DNA of 35,375 bases, taken from assembly GCA_900770765.1 (NCBI GenBank), contig CAAGLK010000010.1, positions 1 to 35,375 of the forward strand, given 5' to 3'. Below are positions 1 to 8,738 of the stretch, piece by piece. Every line of letters starts with the position of its first letter. Positions within the stretch are counted from its first letter, which is position 1. The notes under the pieces are model-generated. The model saw only the letters and a program-made list of their open reading frames with translations. It ran no database searches and was not told the origin of the DNA. This stretch comes from Helicobacteraceae bacterium. Its GTDB lineage: Bacteria; Campylobacterota; Campylobacteria; Campylobacterales; Helicobacteraceae. A program made the translations under genes and the position numbers.

Positions 1-14
1 CCCCCCCCCCCCCC
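1..14. repeat. C14 homopolymer tract at window edge
   Basis: The window opens with 14 uninterrupted C (G on the minus strand), and the tract may be longer because it touches the edge. Long G/C tracts are otherwise absent from this AT-rich window. In Helicobacter and Campylobacter such tracts are typical slipped-strand phase-variation sites. On the minus strand a GTG at 24-22 opens a frame running through the G-tract to the edge, but no convincing ribosome binding site precedes it, so whether the tract is coding or promoter-located is open. Confidence 0.8.
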
Positions 15-136
15 TAAATTTCACATTAAAATTAGCTTAAATTTAGATTAAATTTATTTTTATTAAAAAGAGAGTTGGAATCCTAAAGCTAGAATCCTAA
101 AAAAAGATTAAAAAAGAAAATTAAAAGTGTGAGATT

Positions 137-436
137 TTATGTAGTTTTATCTTTATCGTCTTTATCTTTAATGCCTAATCGCTTCTTTTTTTCCTCTAAG
201 GAACGCTTTTTTTCTTGGATTCTCATATTTTCTAAATTTAATTGCCGCTCTTTTGAACGCCTAAATTTTTCTAAATATTCCTCTCTTTCAGTAGGACTCT
301 GATAACTTATAGGGCGGATAAAAAACACCACAAGCATAAATATAAAGAAAAAAATAGCAGTTTCAGCATTACCGCTAAGATGATACCACACCATCGCTAC
401 AAGCAAGGAAATAACTATTTTTAAGACAAAAACCAC
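137..436 (-). CDS. small membrane protein with charged coiled-coil tail, unknown function
   Basis: This 99-residue protein has two hydrophobic helices (about residues 2-18 and 25-42) followed by a strongly charged Lys/Glu/Arg helix to the end (about 48-99), likely a cytoplasmic coiled coil. The start is GTG, preceded by a weak AGGT about nine bases upstream; an in-frame ATG exists at residue 15 but would cut into the first membrane helix. It follows the HdrB-like gene by 9 bp and is probably the last gene of the pepF-led cluster. I do not recognise the family. The length, two helices and position in a tight run support a real gene; function is unknown. Confidence 0.65.
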   Translation of the reverse strand: MVFVLKIVISLLVAMVWYHLSGNAETAIFFFIFMLVVFFIRPISYQSPTEREEYLEKFRRSKERQLNLENMRIQEKKRSLEEKKKRLGIKDKDDKDKTT

Positions 437-445
437 AGCTTACAC

Positions 446-1273
446 CTATAGCATTTTAGGAGTTATTGTATGTAAATTAAAGCCTAAAGATTCCGCACTG
501 CTGGACTCAAAAAGGGCTAAAATAACTTGCGGCAGCGTAAGAAGCGGCACTTCTAAATCATCTCTACCAGCTGCTTTTTGCAGTTTTTTAGCACAGCCAT
601 CAAAAAGGGCAAAGTTTGCCAAATTTGGCGTAGCGATAAAATCCACTCCACAATCTACCATTTCATAATAATCTAATGCGCCCATTTTATAAGCTAAATT
701 TTCATTGCTTTGCAATAAATACCCATAGCTTTCTTTAAAAAATGGCAGAATCCTTAGCCCACTCACACTTGCTAATTCTAGCATTAAACCATTTTTAAAT
801 TTAGATTCCAGCTGTCTATCAAGCATTAACGCACAGCTAAAGCCTTGCCACCTTTGCTTTTTAAAATTCACCTTAGATAAAGCACTAAAGATAATTTCAA
901 ATAAAGCCACATAGGAATCCTCTAACTCCATTAAATTAAAATTAGCTTCATTTTCGCCTAATTTCTTTTTAAGCTCATTTTTAAACTCCACATCCGTATA
1001 TAATTTTTTAAAAAAATTTGAAAAAATTAAAAGACTTTGAGAATCACAAAGCAATATTTTTTTATTCTCTTTTTTAGCAGACAATAATATTTTTAAGATT
1101 CCACCATAAAAATCAAGTGGGCAAATATTAGGTAAAAACTTATCCTCTAAAGCGACTTTTTCCACTCCACTAAATGGAATCTGTAATTTTTCTAAAAGAT
1201 TCTTAGCATTTTGCAAAAGAATCCCAGAGTGCTTTTGATAAAAATTATTATGCAATAAAATGTAAGATTCCAT
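446..1273 (-). CDS. HdrB/CCG-fold protein that has lost its cluster-binding cysteines
   Basis: This 275-residue soluble protein has a C-terminal third that follows the cysteine-rich CCG domain of heterodisulfide reductase subunit B and SdhE/MfrE-type proteins. The GVDFIATPNLANFALFDG stretch (about 210-227) occupies the place of the usual GADxIVTPCPLC segment, and the ending (about 243-271: LLTLPQVILALF, then LGFNLHTI) matches the typical HdrB end. The CxxC and CCG ligands are absent: only scattered single cysteines remain, so it probably binds no [4Fe-4S] cluster at that site. It starts at ATG directly after the stop of the ferredoxin-fold gene (1274), so the two are almost certainly cotranslated partners. 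They look like a degenerate SdhB/SdhE-like pair. Fold assignment is inferred from pattern; function is unknown. Confidence 0.6.
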   Translation of the reverse strand: MESYILLHNNFYQKHSGILLQNAKNLLEKLQIPFSGVEKVALEDKFLPNICPLDFYGGILKILLSAKKENKKILLCDSQSLLIFSNFFKKLYTDVEFKNELKKKLGENEANFNLMELEDSYVALFEIIFSALSKVNFKKQRWQGFSCALMLDRQLESKFKNGLMLELASVSGLRILPFFKESYGYLLQSNENLAYKMGALDYYEMVDCGVDFIATPNLANFALFDGCAKKLQKAAGRDDLEVPLLTLPQVILALFESSSAESLGFNLHTITPKML

Positions 1274-2017
1274 CTAATTTCCCTTAAATCGTTTTATTAA
1301 ATTTTCCTTAAAATTCTTAATCTCTGCTAACTCACTTCGCTCAAATAGAATTGTCTTAAACTCATTAATACATAAATCAAACTTATCATTTTGTGGGAAA
1401 ATGTAAGGGTGCAAACTCTGTGCGTTTAGGATTCCAATCTCTTTATTTGACACTGCGTTTAAAATATCGTTTGTCTTATGTTTTGCATACAAAGAAGCGG
1501 CTAAAATAAAAAACGCCTCTCCTAAATACTTAGGATTCTCAACCGCTAGTGGCGTAGCATAGGCAAAAGGCAAGAAAGATAGTAAAAAAGCATCTGCTAA
1601 ACTATATGTCCCATCAAATCTAAAAGTATCAAAAAAAGATTCTTTACCTTCAAATTCATCTTGCACCAATTCATCTAACTCAAGCTCCCTTAAAGGCTCT
1701 AGCTTGTTTAAAAAAGGAAAAGCATTAATTTCTAAATCTTTTATTGCTAAATGTGGATTTAGTGGTTCTATTTTCCAAGAAGTGCCGAAGTTTTTAACTA
1801 AAGATTCTAACTTTAAGCTAAAGTCAAAAACTACAACGCCATTAATTTTAAATCCATAGGCATTGTATCTATAATTTTCTAGCCTAGATTCTACTTCTTT
1901 TAGCAAATCCTTAATGGTTTTGCTTAAATCCATTTTTAATACTACTTTCGCAAAATAAGGCAAATAATCAGTTTTTATATCAAATCTAAAAAGTTCTAAA
2001 AATATTGTTTTATCCAT
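1274..2017 (-). CDS. ferredoxin-like (SdhB N-terminal-like, DUF5644-type) domain protein
   Basis: This 247-residue protein opens with LELFRFDIKTDYLPYFAKVVLKM (about residues 7-29), which resembles the beta-grasp N-terminus of fumarate/succinate dehydrogenase iron-sulfur subunits (the RFD..TD.LPY pattern). No CxxxxC..C [2Fe-2S] motif follows, and the single cysteine visible (CINEF, about 217) lies near the C-terminus. The rest is mostly helical and unrecognised. Ribosome binding site GGGAG lies about five bases before ATG. It ends one base before the HdrB-like gene, so the two form a unit. Similar Campylobacterota proteins are, as I recall, annotated DUF5644. The parallel with SdhB plus SdhE is inference; both members have lost cluster ligands, suggesting a structural or assembly role. 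Confidence 0.55.
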   Translation of the reverse strand: MDKTIFLELFRFDIKTDYLPYFAKVVLKMDLSKTIKDLLKEVESRLENYRYNAYGFKINGVVVFDFSLKLESLVKNFGTSWKIEPLNPHLAIKDLEINAFPFLNKLEPLRELELDELVQDEFEGKESFFDTFRFDGTYSLADAFLLSFLPFAYATPLAVENPKYLGEAFFILAASLYAKHKTNDILNAVSNKEIGILNAQSLHPYIFPQNDKFDLCINEFKTILFERSELAEIKNFKENLIKRFKGN

Positions 2018-2064
2018 CTAGCACTCCCAAGCCAACTCAAGCAAAATTTCAAAAGTATAGCAAA

Positions 2065-2535
2065 TTATTTTTTAAATCTATTGTTTTTAGGATTTGCCAA
2101 TATCGCCCTCATAGAATCACTAATGCCCTTTTCATCGCTTTTATTATTTTTAGATTCTGCAAAAGTTGCTAATAAATTAATATAAAGACAAAAATCTCCT
2201 TGAGCTATATTGTGGTTTGGTAGCATAATTTGCACTATGCTTTCTAGCGGAATCGTTACAAAACTACCCAAATTTTCCTCTCCAAATCCAGCTTCAAAAT
2301 ACAGATTCTTATCATCAATTTGCAGACTCTCAAAAGTATATCCAGCTAAAATAAAAAGGCTAAGCTCATTAAAGCCATCTTTAATTTCTTTAGGTAATTC
2401 TGGCTCAAAACTCGCGCAAGCTACATTGCAAATAATAGAAAAATTCATTTTCTTTTGTATTAAAATTTCTATAATTTCCTTGCAATGTCGCTCCTGCATT
2501 GCAAGATATTTTTTACTCTTAAGCAAAGATTCCAT
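2065..2535 (-). CDS. SspB-like protein (possible ClpXP adaptor)
   Basis: This 156-residue protein has the layout of SspB, the adaptor that delivers ssrA-tagged proteins to ClpXP. It has an N-terminal helix with a YLAMQERHCKEIIEIL pattern, a short strand region, then FNELSLFILAGYTFESLQID (about 75-94) followed by a strand, FEAGFG, and VTIPLESIVQIML (about 112-124). In SspB the equivalent segments are LNI...A..L......I.F.ARFGG and V.VP..AVLAIYA. The charged, low-complexity tail (about 137-156) would fit a flexible tether to ClpX, although a clear ClpX-docking peptide is not obvious. It lies 3 bp after pepF, so peptide-turnover genes are adjacent. The resemblance is by eye and needs a profile search; the alternative is a Campylobacterota-specific family of unknown role. 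Confidence 0.5.
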   Translation of the reverse strand: MESLLKSKKYLAMQERHCKEIIEILIQKKMNFSIICNVACASFEPELPKEIKDGFNELSLFILAGYTFESLQIDDKNLYFEAGFGEENLGSFVTIPLESIVQIMLPNHNIAQGDFCLYINLLATFAESKNNKSDEKGISDSMRAILANPKNNRFKK

Positions 2536-2538
2536 AAA

Positions 2539-4284
2539 CTAATCCTTTAAAATCGCTTGTAAATCATTTAATAAATATCTAACCTCTTGCATACCAATCT
2601 CCCAAAAATCGCTACTTTCAAGACTAAGCCCAAAGATTCCAACAAGCTCCTTAGGTGATTTACTCCCACCAAGGCTTAAAAACTCCTCATATTTTGCCAC
2701 AAATTCCGCCCCCACTTTACGATACACTCCAAAAAGTGCAAGCACTAAAAGCTGTCCATAACTATAAGCATAGCAATAAAAAGGCGTGTGTATAAAATGC
2801 GGGATATACGACCACCAATGTGCATAATTCTCGCTTAAAATCACACTTTTACCAAACATTTTTTGATTTTCTTCTTGCCATAATTTATTAAATGATTCAA
2901 TATCCAGCTCACCCTCTTGTTTATGCACTAATCGTTCAAAATTTGTAAAAACATTTTGTCTAAATAATGTCGCAAAAATATCCTCCAACTTCCCAGCATA
3001 AAGCTCAATTTTTTGCTCTTTATTTAAATTTTTTCTCATTTTTTCAAAAAGTAGCATTTCTGCAAATACAGAAGCAGTCTCGGCGGTAGTTAGCGGTGTA
3101 TCCGCATTTAAATAACCTACTTTATAAGATAGCTTTTGATGAATTGTGTGTCCAAGCTCATGAGCCATTGTGAAGGCATCTCTTCTCCTATTTGTGTGAT
3201 TTAGCATTAAATAAGGATGCACACTTGGCACACAAGAGTGGCTAAAAGCACCACCTCTTTTATGCGCTCTAGGATGTGAATCAATCCAGCCGCACTCAAA
3301 AGCCTCTTTTGCGATTTTATAAAAATTTTGTGAAAATTCTCTAAAAGTTTCTAAAACCAGCTCTTTAGATTCTAAATAGCTAAACTCATCGCTAACTGCC
3401 TTAAGCGGAGCATATCTATCATAATCATAAAGGCAAGGAAGCCCTAGTAATTTCGCCTTTAGTAAATAATATTCCTCCACAATTCCTACGCTTTTATTGA
3501 TAGTATCCACCATTAAATCTACGCTTTTTTGCGTGGTTTGATTCCTATTATGTCTAAACTCCTCTAAGGATTCATACCCTCTAAGCTCAGCGGTAATTTT
3601 TAAATCTTTTCTTACAATATTATAAATATAGCTAAGCAGTGGCAAATGCTCCTTTAACACTGCGCTTAAGGATTCTTGTGCCTTTTTTCTAGTATCTCTA
3701 TTACTATCATATAAAAGGCTTAGAATCTCTTCTTCGCTTAACTCTTTTTCCACATTTTCTAAAGAAATTTTAAATCGCAATCTACTTAAATGCTCATCAA
3801 AAAGCCTAGTAAATGCATCCACCCCAACAGGCTGCACTTTTAGCAACACTTTCTCTTCTTTTAAACTTAATTGATGCTTAGAATCCTTACTTAAAAGCTC
3901 TAAATAATAGCTATATTCTTTAGCTTCTCTTATAAACTCTTGCTGTTTTTCTAAAGGAAGTTTGTTAAATTCTAAATCAAAAAATAATAAAAAATCTTGC
4001 ACTTTATTAATTTGCATTTCACAATCCGCATAAAACGCCCCATCTTTTGTATCTTGCGCAAAACACAAAAACGCATAAGTCATAATTTTTGATATTTGTT
4101 CGCATATTTTTTCATATTCTTTAATAGTTAAATAAAACCTATCTGCATTATAAGAATTCAATTTATCTTTATGTGTTTTTTCAAACTTTTGTGCTTCTTT
4201 AATGCTTAACATAATTGCTTCTTGCATAGATTTTTTATCTTTAAAAATATGGCTTAAATCCCATAAACTTTGCTTCTCTTGCAT
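2539..4284 (-). CDS. pepF: oligoendopeptidase F (M3 family zinc peptidase)
   Basis: Cytoplasmic zinc metallopeptidase that cleaves short peptides, of 581 residues, a normal PepF length. The active-site motif HELGH (H375, E376, H379) lies in TMAHELGHTIHQ. The third zinc ligand is expected in the TTAETASVFAEMLLFE segment about 26 residues later (TAE...E pattern). The N-terminal region MQEKQSLWDLSHIF is the usual W.L..I opening of the family. It is the first gene of a minus-strand cluster with the SspB-like gene 3 bp downstream. The 115 bp upstream contain a hairpin that probably ends ccsBA transcription, so pepF likely has its own promoter there. Confidence 0.93.
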   Translation of the reverse strand: MQEKQSLWDLSHIFKDKKSMQEAIMLSIKEAQKFEKTHKDKLNSYNADRFYLTIKEYEKICEQISKIMTYAFLCFAQDTKDGAFYADCEMQINKVQDFLLFFDLEFNKLPLEKQQEFIREAKEYSYYLELLSKDSKHQLSLKEEKVLLKVQPVGVDAFTRLFDEHLSRLRFKISLENVEKELSEEEILSLLYDSNRDTRKKAQESLSAVLKEHLPLLSYIYNIVRKDLKITAELRGYESLEEFRHNRNQTTQKSVDLMVDTINKSVGIVEEYYLLKAKLLGLPCLYDYDRYAPLKAVSDEFSYLESKELVLETFREFSQNFYKIAKEAFECGWIDSHPRAHKRGGAFSHSCVPSVHPYLMLNHTNRRRDAFTMAHELGHTIHQKLSYKVGYLNADTPLTTAETASVFAEMLLFEKMRKNLNKEQKIELYAGKLEDIFATLFRQNVFTNFERLVHKQEGELDIESFNKLWQEENQKMFGKSVILSENYAHWWSYIPHFIHTPFYCYAYSYGQLLVLALFGVYRKVGAEFVAKYEEFLSLGGSKSPKELVGIFGLSLESSDFWEIGMQEVRYLLNDLQAILKD

Positions 4285-4371
4285 AAGAATCCTTAAAATT
4301 AAAATTTAGCAATTTTACAAAACTTAGCCACAAAAAAGCATAAATTTAAACAAAATTTTAAGTTAAAGCTA

Positions 4372-4391
4372 GAATCCACTTTTTAGGATTC
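4372..4391 (-). terminator. GAATCC/GGATTC hairpin downstream of ccsBA
   Basis: A perfect 6-bp inverted pair GAATCC...GGATTC with an 8-base spacer lies just past the ccsBA stop and before pepF. There is no long T-run after it on the minus strand, so termination is plausible but not certain. It is one of several intergenic inverted pairs built from the same GRATTC word. Confidence 0.45.
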
Positions 4392-4399
4392 CAACTAAA

Positions 4400-7300
4400 T
4401 TAAGAAGGTAATTTTGGAGCGCTTAAATCACTCTTTCTAGCCGCACTTATTATTAAAATAATAGTAGCCGCTACAAAGTAATATAAAAATACAGGTATCG
4501 GTAATGGGTCGCCAGCTGCGTAAGAGTGAAGTCCCGAAAGATAGAAATTCACCCCAAAATAAGTCATTAGGATTGAATAAAACGCCACAACCGACAAGCT
4601 AGCAAAAATATAAGGATTATCGCCCTTAGGTATAAATCTCACATGCAGCACAATTACATAAACCACAATAGAAATTAAAGCCCAAGTCTCTTTTGGGTCC
4701 CAGCCCCAATATCGCCCCCATGATTCATTAGCCCACACACCGCCTAAGAAATTCCCAACCGTAAGCATTGCTAAGCCTAAAATCATAGCCATTTCATTAA
4801 TAGTATGCAGAGTTAAAATCGTTTTATCAATTTCTGGAAATTTTGTGCTTCTAAAGTTATATAACAATAAACTCAAAGCCCCAAGCATAAAGCAAAGCCC
4901 TAAGAATCCATAACTTGCAGTAATAATTGAAACATGGATATTTAGCCAATAGCTTTTTAGCACAGGCACAAGATTGCCAATTTGTGGGTCCATAAAGCCT
5001 AAATGTGCCACAAAAAGCGAGATTCCAGCTAGAAAACTTGCCATACTTTGCGCTAAATAGCTTTTTCTAAAAAATACCACAGCAGAGATTCCAGCAGCCC
5101 AAGCGATATAAATCATAGATTCATAAGCATTACTCCACGGCGCATGTCCGCCCACATACCACCGCACTCCAAGGGCTATTGTGTGAATTAAAACAAGTAA
5201 GGCTATTAAATAATGTAAGCCTTTAGAGGCGATATTATCTGCCTTTTTATGTCTAAAAATCTGCACTAAAAGAACGCTAAAAAGTAAGATTCCGCATAAA
5301 ATATAAGGCAAAATTAAGTTTTTAAACACATTATAATTATTTAAGAATATTTCTAAATCCACTCTAGCTTTAGAAGGAAGCAAATTTTCACCATATTTTG
5401 TTTGAATACTGCCTAAGGCTTCAACTGCTAAATTTGCATTTTCCCAATTATTAGTAACCAATCCATAATGGAAGCTATTAAAATATGCTGAAAATAATTT
5501 TTGCAGCTGTTCCGCTTCTGGCGCTTCAAACTCCGCTATCGCTTCACTAGGAGATAACCATTTTTTACTCTCAGCCTCTCTTTTTTGCTTAATTGCTGCA
5601 ATCATGGCCTCTTTTGTAGCACTATCTACCCCACTAGCTGCTTCTGGTAATTCTACTTCACCACTTTTTAAATAATTTAAAACTTTTGCAGAATAATTTG
5701 GAATAATGCGTAAAGATTGCGCAGTATAAATTAAAAAGGCGACATTTACTCTCTCATCTACTGCGATTACATCTTTATCAAATTTATCCCTTAAAGCTGG
5801 CTTTTTACGATTTGCATCTTCTAAATAATTTGCTAGCTTATAATCCGTCCCACTAAATAAATCTTCAAAAGCAATATATTTTTCATTTTCCCCCACACCT
5901 ATAATTTCTTTTAATTTTGGCGTAGAAATCGCTATCATCTTAACTTTTCTAAATTCATTTGGATATACCATCATTCCTAAAAATATTTGCAAATTACTAA
6001 GCCCTAAGAATCCATCTTTTTTAGTAATTTTATGAATATATTCCATAGCTAGCGTATCTACCGGCTTCATCCTACCGCCGAAGTCTTGGACAATTAAGCG
6101 GCTAAAAATTTCACTATGAGCGGCACTTTTTTCTTTAAGATTCTTAATTAAATCTAAAATGCTTTCATTTGTAATTTCTGGTATCTCAAAATTTTCTCCA
6201 TGTGGATTCTCCACCGCTTCTATAGTGGTGGAATCCAAATTTTGCCCTTGTGGTAAAGTCTCACCATTTTTCCCGTGCATATCAATTTTAGATTCTATGC
6301 TATTTGTATTTTGCAAACCACTATTTGTCTCTGCTAAAGCTGGAGCGCTAAGCATTAACGCACTTAAACCTAACGCAAAAGCGACGCTAAGATTCTGCTC
6401 TTTTAGAAATCTACTAAGTCTATAAAATCTACCATTTTTAGCAAAAAACGCCCACAAAAGCCCTAAAGTTAGCATCGCATAGCCGATATAAGTTGGAATC
6501 TTTCCAGGGTCTCTATTCACGCTTAAAATCGTCCCACCCTCATCTTGGTCATAGGAGCTTTGAAAGAATCTATACCCACCATAATCTAAAACATTATTCA
6601 TAAAAATCTCTTCTTCTCTCTCAACTCCATTTACACTATCCACAATCACCACTTTTGATTTATAAGAGCTAGGACTCATAGACCCAGCATATCTATCTAA
6701 AATAAAATCATTTAGCTTAATAGCAAAAGGAAGTGAGACGCTTCTGCTTCCCCAATCAAGCGCAAATTGCTCACCTCCTAAAACAAGTGGGCTAACTTGC
6801 TCTCCAAAAGTATTTTTAGATACAACAAGCTCAATATTTTCATTATTAAAACTCACTAAAACTTTGATTTTATCAGCGTCCATTTTATCTTTTGCCGCAA
6901 TATATTCTAAAAATTTTATATCTAAGATTCCATCTTTAAACGGCAGAGTGTGATTAAACTTTTTCTGCACTAAAGGCGTAATTGTCGTAGGAAAAAACGC
7001 ACGATATAGCTTATCATCAACCTTAGCTAGAATCGTTAAAAACTCATCTGCAGATTCAATGCTACTACTGCTTTGCCCCTCTCTTATATGCATAATTCCC
7101 TCAAATCCATAATAGCGAGTAATAGCCGCACCGATAAAAATCACAACTAAAGAGCTATGAAACAATAAAGAAGCATATTTTTTTCTCTGCCAAGCCCTAG
7201 AATACAAAATTACACCAATTAAATTTAAAACTAAAAGCAAATGTAAAACATCAAACCAAGAAGCGCTATAAATCAACGCCTTAGCACTAGGAGTGCCAAA

Positions 7301-7411
7301 GTCATTTTCCACAAAAGTAGCCACACCACAAGCACTAGCATAAGCAATTAGCAAAACAACACTAACCCACATACTACAAAAACTCTTAAAAATATTGTTA
7401 ATAAAAGACAC
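4400..7411 (-). CDS. ccsBA: fused cytochrome c biogenesis protein CcsBA (ResB-CcsA type)
   Basis: System II haem exporter and cytochrome c haem lyase of the inner membrane. The N-terminal part (about 1-340) is CcsB/ResB-like, with several membrane helices and a large periplasmic region. The middle (about 370-690) is a long periplasmic segment, and the C-terminal part (about 700-1000) is CcsA, with the tryptophan-rich WWD motif at about 890-910 (VWANESWGRYWGWDPKETW) followed by membrane helices. The fused arrangement is typical of Helicobacter and relatives. I place the start at GTG 7411: AAGG lies seven bases before it, whereas the upstream in-frame TTG (7417) would be only two bases from that site. 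This gives 1003 residues. The gene is monocistronic, divergent from the HD-domain gene and followed by a hairpin. Confidence 0.93.
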   Translation of the reverse strand: MSFINNIFKSFCSMWVSVVLLIAYASACGVATFVENDFGTPSAKALIYSASWFDVLHLLLVLNLIGVILYSRAWQRKKYASLLFHSSLVVIFIGAAITRYYGFEGIMHIREGQSSSSIESADEFLTILAKVDDKLYRAFFPTTITPLVQKKFNHTLPFKDGILDIKFLEYIAAKDKMDADKIKVLVSFNNENIELVVSKNTFGEQVSPLVLGGEQFALDWGSRSVSLPFAIKLNDFILDRYAGSMSPSSYKSKVVIVDSVNGVEREEEIFMNNVLDYGGYRFFQSSYDQDEGGTILSVNRDPGKIPTYIGYAMLTLGLLWAFFAKNGRFYRLSRFLKEQNLSVAFALGLSALMLSAPALAETNSGLQNTNSIESKIDMHGKNGETLPQGQNLDSTTIEAVENPHGENFEIPEITNESILDLIKNLKEKSAAHSEIFSRLIVQDFGGRMKPVDTLAMEYIHKITKKDGFLGLSNLQIFLGMMVYPNEFRKVKMIAISTPKLKEIIGVGENEKYIAFEDLFSGTDYKLANYLEDANRKKPALRDKFDKDVIAVDERVNVAFLIYTAQSLRIIPNYSAKVLNYLKSGEVELPEAASGVDSATKEAMIAAIKQKREAESKKWLSPSEAIAEFEAPEAEQLQKLFSAYFNSFHYGLVTNNWENANLAVEALGSIQTKYGENLLPSKARVDLEIFLNNYNVFKNLILPYILCGILLFSVLLVQIFRHKKADNIASKGLHYLIALLVLIHTIALGVRWYVGGHAPWSNAYESMIYIAWAAGISAVVFFRKSYLAQSMASFLAGISLFVAHLGFMDPQIGNLVPVLKSYWLNIHVSIITASYGFLGLCFMLGALSLLLYNFRSTKFPEIDKTILTLHTINEMAMILGLAMLTVGNFLGGVWANESWGRYWGWDPKETWALISIVVYVIVLHVRFIPKGDNPYIFASLSVVAFYSILMTYFGVNFYLSGLHSYAAGDPLPIPVFLYYFVAATIILIISAARKSDLSAPKLPS

Positions 7412-7497
7412 GCACAAACCTTAAAATAAAAATGCGAGATTATAGCTTAACTGCGGAATTGTTTAATTAACAAAAGGTAAATAAGCACACTTTTTGC

Positions 7498-7503
7498 TAT
7501 AAT
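7498..7503 (+). promoter_or_regulatory. extended -10 promoter for the HD-domain/TRIC operon
   Basis: TGCTATAAT is a perfect extended -10 box of the kind used by the Campylobacterota housekeeping sigma factor, 26 bases upstream of the HD-domain gene ATG. The preceding 60 bases are AT-rich with no clear -35, as is usual in this group. Confidence 0.7.
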
Positions 7504-7528
7504 CTACATTTTTTAAAAGGAATTTATA

Positions 7529-8737
7529 ATGAAAAATCCAAAACTAAATTTAGAGTTATTAAAAAAAATATTCACAAGTGCTAGTATTAGAAGATGGAAT
7601 GACCAAGCCACACCAGTAGAGCTTACAGAGCTTGATAAACAAGCTCATAAAATAGTAATAGCATATTTTTTAGCACATTTTGAAAAAATAAAAAATAATG
7701 CAGAAATTGACTTTAAGCGGCTTATTTTGCAGTTTTGCTATGAGTTTTTTGAACGCATTGTTTTAACAGATATTAAGCCTCCTGTTTTTCATGAGCTAAC
7801 AAAAAATCACAATAAGGAATTAGTAGATTTTGTATGCACTGAGTTAGAATCCGCTTTAAAACCTTTTGGATTCTTAGATGATATGCGAAAATATCTTTAT
7901 GGAGATTGCAATAATTTAGAAAAAGAAATTTTAAAAGCCTCACATTATTATGCGTCAAAATGGGAATTTGATATTATTTATCATTTTAATCCAAATTTAT
8001 ATGGAGTAAAAGCGATAAAAACAAATATTGATAAAGAAGTGCATATTCACTATCATTTATGCGGAATCCAAGAGATTCTATATGGTAATTTAGGTGAGCT
8101 TGTGAATATGTTTGGGCAATTACGATTTCAAAAGCGTTGGAGCAGAACGCCTAGAGTGCCACAAACTTCAGTTTTAGGGCATACGCTTATTGTCGCTTTA
8201 AGTGCGTTTTTACTAGGATTTGACTTTGATTTTAATGATGAAATGCAGGTTAATCACTTTTTTGGCGGTCTTTTCCATGATTTGCCAGAGATTCTAACGC
8301 GCGATATTATCTCACCTGTTAAAAAAAATGTTCTAGGCTTAGATGAGCTAATTAAAAAAATAGAAGGACAACAAGTAGAAGATAAGATTCTTAAGATTCT
8401 GCCAGATTCCATTAAAAAAGAAATAAAATACTACACGCAAAAAGAATTTGATAATAGATATATACAAGATAATACAACTATCACAAGCGATAAAAAAGGC
8501 GATGAATTTTTAAGCGAAATACAAGCAATTAAAGATTCCATAAAATCACCCATTTTTGGCGAATTTTTAAAATACTGCGACCATTTAAGCGCATTTTTAG
8601 AAGCAAAAATTTCAATAACACACGGAATAAAAAGCAAAGAATTAATAGAAGGCGCAAATGATTTAGAAAAGCAATATAAAGAAAAAACGCTACAAAACAT
8701 CGCAATTTGCAATCTTTTCATAGATTTTAAGGAATAA
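7529..8737 (+). CDS. HD-domain phosphohydrolase, YfbR/HD_3-like
   Basis: This 402-residue soluble protein has a metal-dependent HD phosphohydrolase domain in its centre. H218 lies in LGHTLIVAL, the H250-D251 pair in GGLFHDLPEILTRDI, and a likely last metal-ligand Asp in KYCDHLSAFLEA. The HDLPE.LT.D..SPVK pattern is that of YfbR-type 5'-nucleotidase-like enzymes, though the substrate here is unknown. The N-terminal 180 residues and the last 40 are outside the recognised domain, making it about twice YfbR length. AAGG lies 8 bases before ATG. It overlaps nothing and is followed after one base by the TRIC gene, with which it shares the promoter at 7498. Confidence 0.8.
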   Translation: MKNPKLNLELLKKIFTSASIRRWNDQATPVELTELDKQAHKIVIAYFLAHFEKIKNNAEIDFKRLILQFCYEFFERIVLTDIKPPVFHELTKNHNKELVDFVCTELESALKPFGFLDDMRKYLYGDCNNLEKEILKASHYYASKWEFDIIYHFNPNLYGVKAIKTNIDKEVHIHYHLCGIQEILYGNLGELVNMFGQLRFQKRWSRTPRVPQTSVLGHTLIVALSAFLLGFDFDFNDEMQVNHFFGGLFHDLPEILTRDIISPVKKNVLGLDELIKKIEGQQVEDKILKILPDSIKKEIKYYTQKEFDNRYIQDNTTITSDKKGDEFLSEIQAIKDSIKSPIFGEFLKYCDHLSAFLEAKISITHGIKSKELIEGANDLEKQYKEKTLQNIAICNLFIDFKE

Positions 8738-8738
8738 T

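Noticed and set aside
2210..2542. 110-residue plus-strand frame over the SspB-like gene
   Set aside because: It is the mirror of the minus-strand gene, which has proper spacing to pepF and a domain pattern; the plus-strand reading has neither.
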